Shown piece by piece: positions 5,626 to 7,013 of a stretch of DNA of 7,013 nucleotides. The stretch's first letter is position 1. Every line of letters starts with the position of its first letter. The notes below the pieces were generated by a model. That model ran no database searches. It saw only the letters and a list, made by a program, of their open reading frames with translations, and had not been told where the DNA came from. Position numbers and translations under genes: made by a program. The stretch lies in contig JAUVYU010000035.1 in assembly GCA_030602935.1 (NCBI GenBank), positions 1-7,013 of the forward strand, given 5' to 3'. Origin of the DNA: Candidatus Bathyarchaeota archaeon. GTDB lineage: Archaea > Thermoproteota > Bathyarchaeia > TCS64.

Positions 5626-6063
5626 ATGTCGGACAGCTGCATCTTCTGCAGGATAATCAGGGGCGAGATTCCATCCTACAAGATCTACGAGGACGAGAGG
5701 ACCCTCGCCTTCCTAGACATCAACCCCTCCGCCCCAGGCCACACAATCATCATCCCCAAGGCGCACGTCACCCGTGTAGAGGATCTGTCCGAGGAGGACG
5801 CCCAGGCCCTCTTCAGGACCCTCCACGGGCTGGTGGGTGGCATCCAGGACGCCCTGGAGGTCCCCTCAAGCACCATCGGGATAAACAACGGCCCAGAGTC
5901 GGGGCAGGAGATCCCCCACGTCCACATCCACGTCATACCCAGAACAAGAGGAGACCGAGGGAGGATCATACAGGGTTTGGTCCAACCCCTGAACCGCCTG
6001 AGCGCAGAGGAGATGCGCCGGATCGCCGAGAGGATCAGGGAGCATACATCGACCCTGGACTGA
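5626..6063 (+). CDS. HIT-family nucleotide hydrolase/transferase (Hint-like)
   Basis: A 145-residue histidine-triad protein, the usual size for the Hint/HIT branch, which hydrolyses or transfers nucleotidyl groups such as AMP from phosphoramidates or dinucleotides through a nucleotidyl-histidine intermediate. The triad is HVHIHVIPR with H98, H100 and H102, where H100 is expected to be the nucleophile. The N-terminal CIFC (C5, C8) with H47 in KAHV and H98 resembles the structural zinc site of many HIT proteins. FLDINPSAPGHTIIIPK (29-45) and INNGPESGQEIPH (86-98) are typical nucleotide-pocket blocks. The ATG at 5626 gives the standard MSDSCIFCRII start. It lies 13 bases after the DUF362 stop; GGGAG ends only two bases before the ATG, so the ribosome-binding site is poor and translation may depend on the upstream gene. 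The exact substrate is not predictable, and the gene is probably housekeeping rather than part of the pathway to the left. Confidence 0.95.
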   Translation: MSDSCIFCRIIRGEIPSYKIYEDERTLAFLDINPSAPGHTIIIPKAHVTRVEDLSEEDAQALFRTLHGLVGGIQDALEVPSSTIGINNGPESGQEIPHVHIHVIPRTRGDRGRIIQGLVQPLNRLSAEEMRRIAERIREHTSTLD

Positions 6064-6082
6064 AGCCCACGGATTGAGAAGG

Positions 6083-6112
6083 CTTTAATTCGGCGCGGCA
6101 GAAATTTAAATT
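6083..6112 (+). promoter_or_regulatory. AT-rich promoter region of the flavin oxidoreductase gene
   Basis: Two candidates are present in the 57-base gap. CTTTAATT (6083-6090) is about 34 bases before the ATG and would give a leader of roughly eight bases. AATTTAAATT (6103-6112) is a perfect ten-base palindrome only 14 bases (centre to ATG) upstream, too close for a TATA box serving ATG 6121. I favour the first as the promoter and leave the second unexplained. No Shine-Dalgarno is seen. Confidence 0.45.
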
Positions 6113-6120
6113 GGATTTCG

Positions 6121-7013
6121 ATGTCAGCGCTCTTCGAACCTTACATGATCGGCTCCATGGAGATCAGAAACCGCTTCATGAGGTCCGCGATGACCTCCTA
6201 CTACTCCGATGACAGGGGGTTCATCAGGGACGAAAACATCAATCTTTACAGGGGGCTCGCCGAGGGCGGGGTCGGCCTCATCGTGAAGGGGCATCTCTAC
6301 GTCATGGACTCGGGTAGGGCCCATGAGGGCATGGCGGGGATCAGCCACGACTACCATGTCCCGAGGCTCAAGGAGCTCACGGATGCCGTCCATAAGCACG
6401 GGGGGAAGATCGTCACCCAGCTCAACCACGGGGGGTACAACAGCATATCCAACAAGGCCGGGCCCTCCTATTACAGGGGGGATGACTGGAGCGCTAGGGC
6501 CCTCTCCGAGGATGATCTCCACGAGGTCGTGGAGGCCTTCGGCGACGCGGCTGAGAGGTCCCTGGAGGCGGGCTTCGACGGGGTTCAGATCCACGGCGCC
6601 CACGGCTACCTCATCTCCCAGTTCCTCTCGAAGGCGGCTAACAAGAGGGAGGACGACTACGGTGGGAGCATGGAGAACAGGATGCGCCTCCTTGTGGAGG
6701 TCTACGAAGAGATACGCTCCAGGATAGGGAACGACGTCCCTGTCCTCCTGAAGTTGAACAGCGACGACTTCTCCCCAGACGGCTTCACCGTGGAGGAGAG
6801 CGCCGAGGTCGCCCAGGCCATCTGCAAGAGGGGGCTCGACGCGGTGGAGATAAGCGGCGGAGGCTTCGGGAGAAAGGACGATCTCTACGAGAGGGCGAGA
6901 TCCGACGACCCCGAGGTCGAGGAGGCCATCTTCGCCGGGCACGCCGAGAAGATCAGGGAGGCCACGAAGCCCACGACGATGGCCCTCGTCAACGGCATCA
7001 GGAGCCTGAGCTG
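6121..7013 (+). CDS. Old Yellow Enzyme-family FMN oxidoreductase, C-terminus cut by window edge
   Basis: An open frame of 297 codons reaching the right edge without a stop. It encodes the FMN-binding TIM barrel of the NADH:flavin oxidoreductase / Old Yellow Enzyme family. The N-terminus LFEPYMIGSMEIRNRFMRSAM is characteristic, so the ATG at 6121 is the start. Further motifs are TQLNHGG (99-105), QIHGAHGYLISQFLS (156-170) with the substrate-binding pair H158/H161 and Y163, NKREDDYGGSMENRM (174-188), and LKLNSDDF (210-217), where a Lys stands where many relatives have the Arg that contacts FMN. In the canonical QLxHxGR motif the Arg is Tyr here (Y106). Single-domain members are about 340-380 residues; 2,4-dienoyl-CoA reductase and trimethylamine dehydrogenase types add [4Fe-4S] and FAD/NAD domains, and which applies cannot be seen. 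Ene-reduction or amine/N-methyl oxidation are both possible. It follows the HIT gene after 57 bases with AT-rich boxes of its own. Confidence 0.93.
   Translation, partial: MSALFEPYMIGSMEIRNRFMRSAMTSYYSDDRGFIRDENINLYRGLAEGGVGLIVKGHLYVMDSGRAHEGMAGISHDYHVPRLKELTDAVHKHGGKIVTQLNHGGYNSISNKAGPSYYRGDDWSARALSEDDLHEVVEAFGDAAERSLEAGFDGVQIHGAHGYLISQFLSKAANKREDDYGGSMENRMRLLVEVYEEIRSRIGNDVPVLLKLNSDDFSPDGFTVEESAEVAQAICKRGLDAVEISGGGFGRKDDLYERARSDDPEVEEAIFAGHAEKIREATKPTTMALVNGIRSLS

Noticed and set aside
6124..6942. Long minus-strand open frame (272 codons) opposite the flavin oxidoreductase
   Set aside because: The plus-strand frame has clear Old Yellow Enzyme motifs from its first residues; the antisense frame is an artefact of high GC at third codon positions and shows no recognisable domain.

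Overview
The window looks like chromosomal DNA from a GC-rich archaeon, probably anaerobic. Three things point there. TATA-like boxes (TTAAATTT at 3550, TTTAATA at 4491) sit about 26-27 bases before two start codons, which is the spacing of leaderless archaeal transcripts. Arginine codons are rich in AGG. The glycine dehydrogenase is split into GcvPA/GcvPB-like subunits, and a ferredoxin-tailed DUF362 protein is nearby. A Bathyarchaeia-like or other Thermoproteota source would fit, but the lineage is a guess.

Layout: a leftward operon (minus strand) runs gcvPA-like (3475-2075), gcvPB-like (2074-524) and a short-chain dehydrogenase cut off by the window start (527-1). The first junction has no gap and the second overlaps by four bases, and each gene has a Shine-Dalgarno sequence. 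A creatininase-family amidohydrolase (3580-4434) is transcribed divergently from a 104-base shared promoter region. That region has a TATA-like box for each direction and a small palindrome between them. A T6 tract ends this unit. A rightward pair follows: a DUF362 protein with two [4Fe-4S] motifs (4521-5612) and a HIT-family nucleotide hydrolase (5626-6063). An Old Yellow Enzyme-type flavin oxidoreductase starts at 6121 and runs off the right edge.

The most interesting content is the GcvPA/GcvPB pair. The fold-defining parts and the PLP lysine (NLHKTF) are kept. Many motifs that are near-invariant in true glycine decarboxylases are rewritten in both subunits, and no GcvH, GcvT or lipoamide dehydrogenase gene is in view. 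With a creatininase-family hydrolase sharing its control region, an SDR in the operon and a flavin oxidoreductase nearby, the pair may belong to a catabolic module acting on an amide or amino acid other than free glycine. This is inference from context. The DUF362-HIT pair may be functionally unrelated. No RNA genes, CRISPR arrays, insertion sequences or attachment sites were seen, and no stretch over 300 bases lacks a gene.
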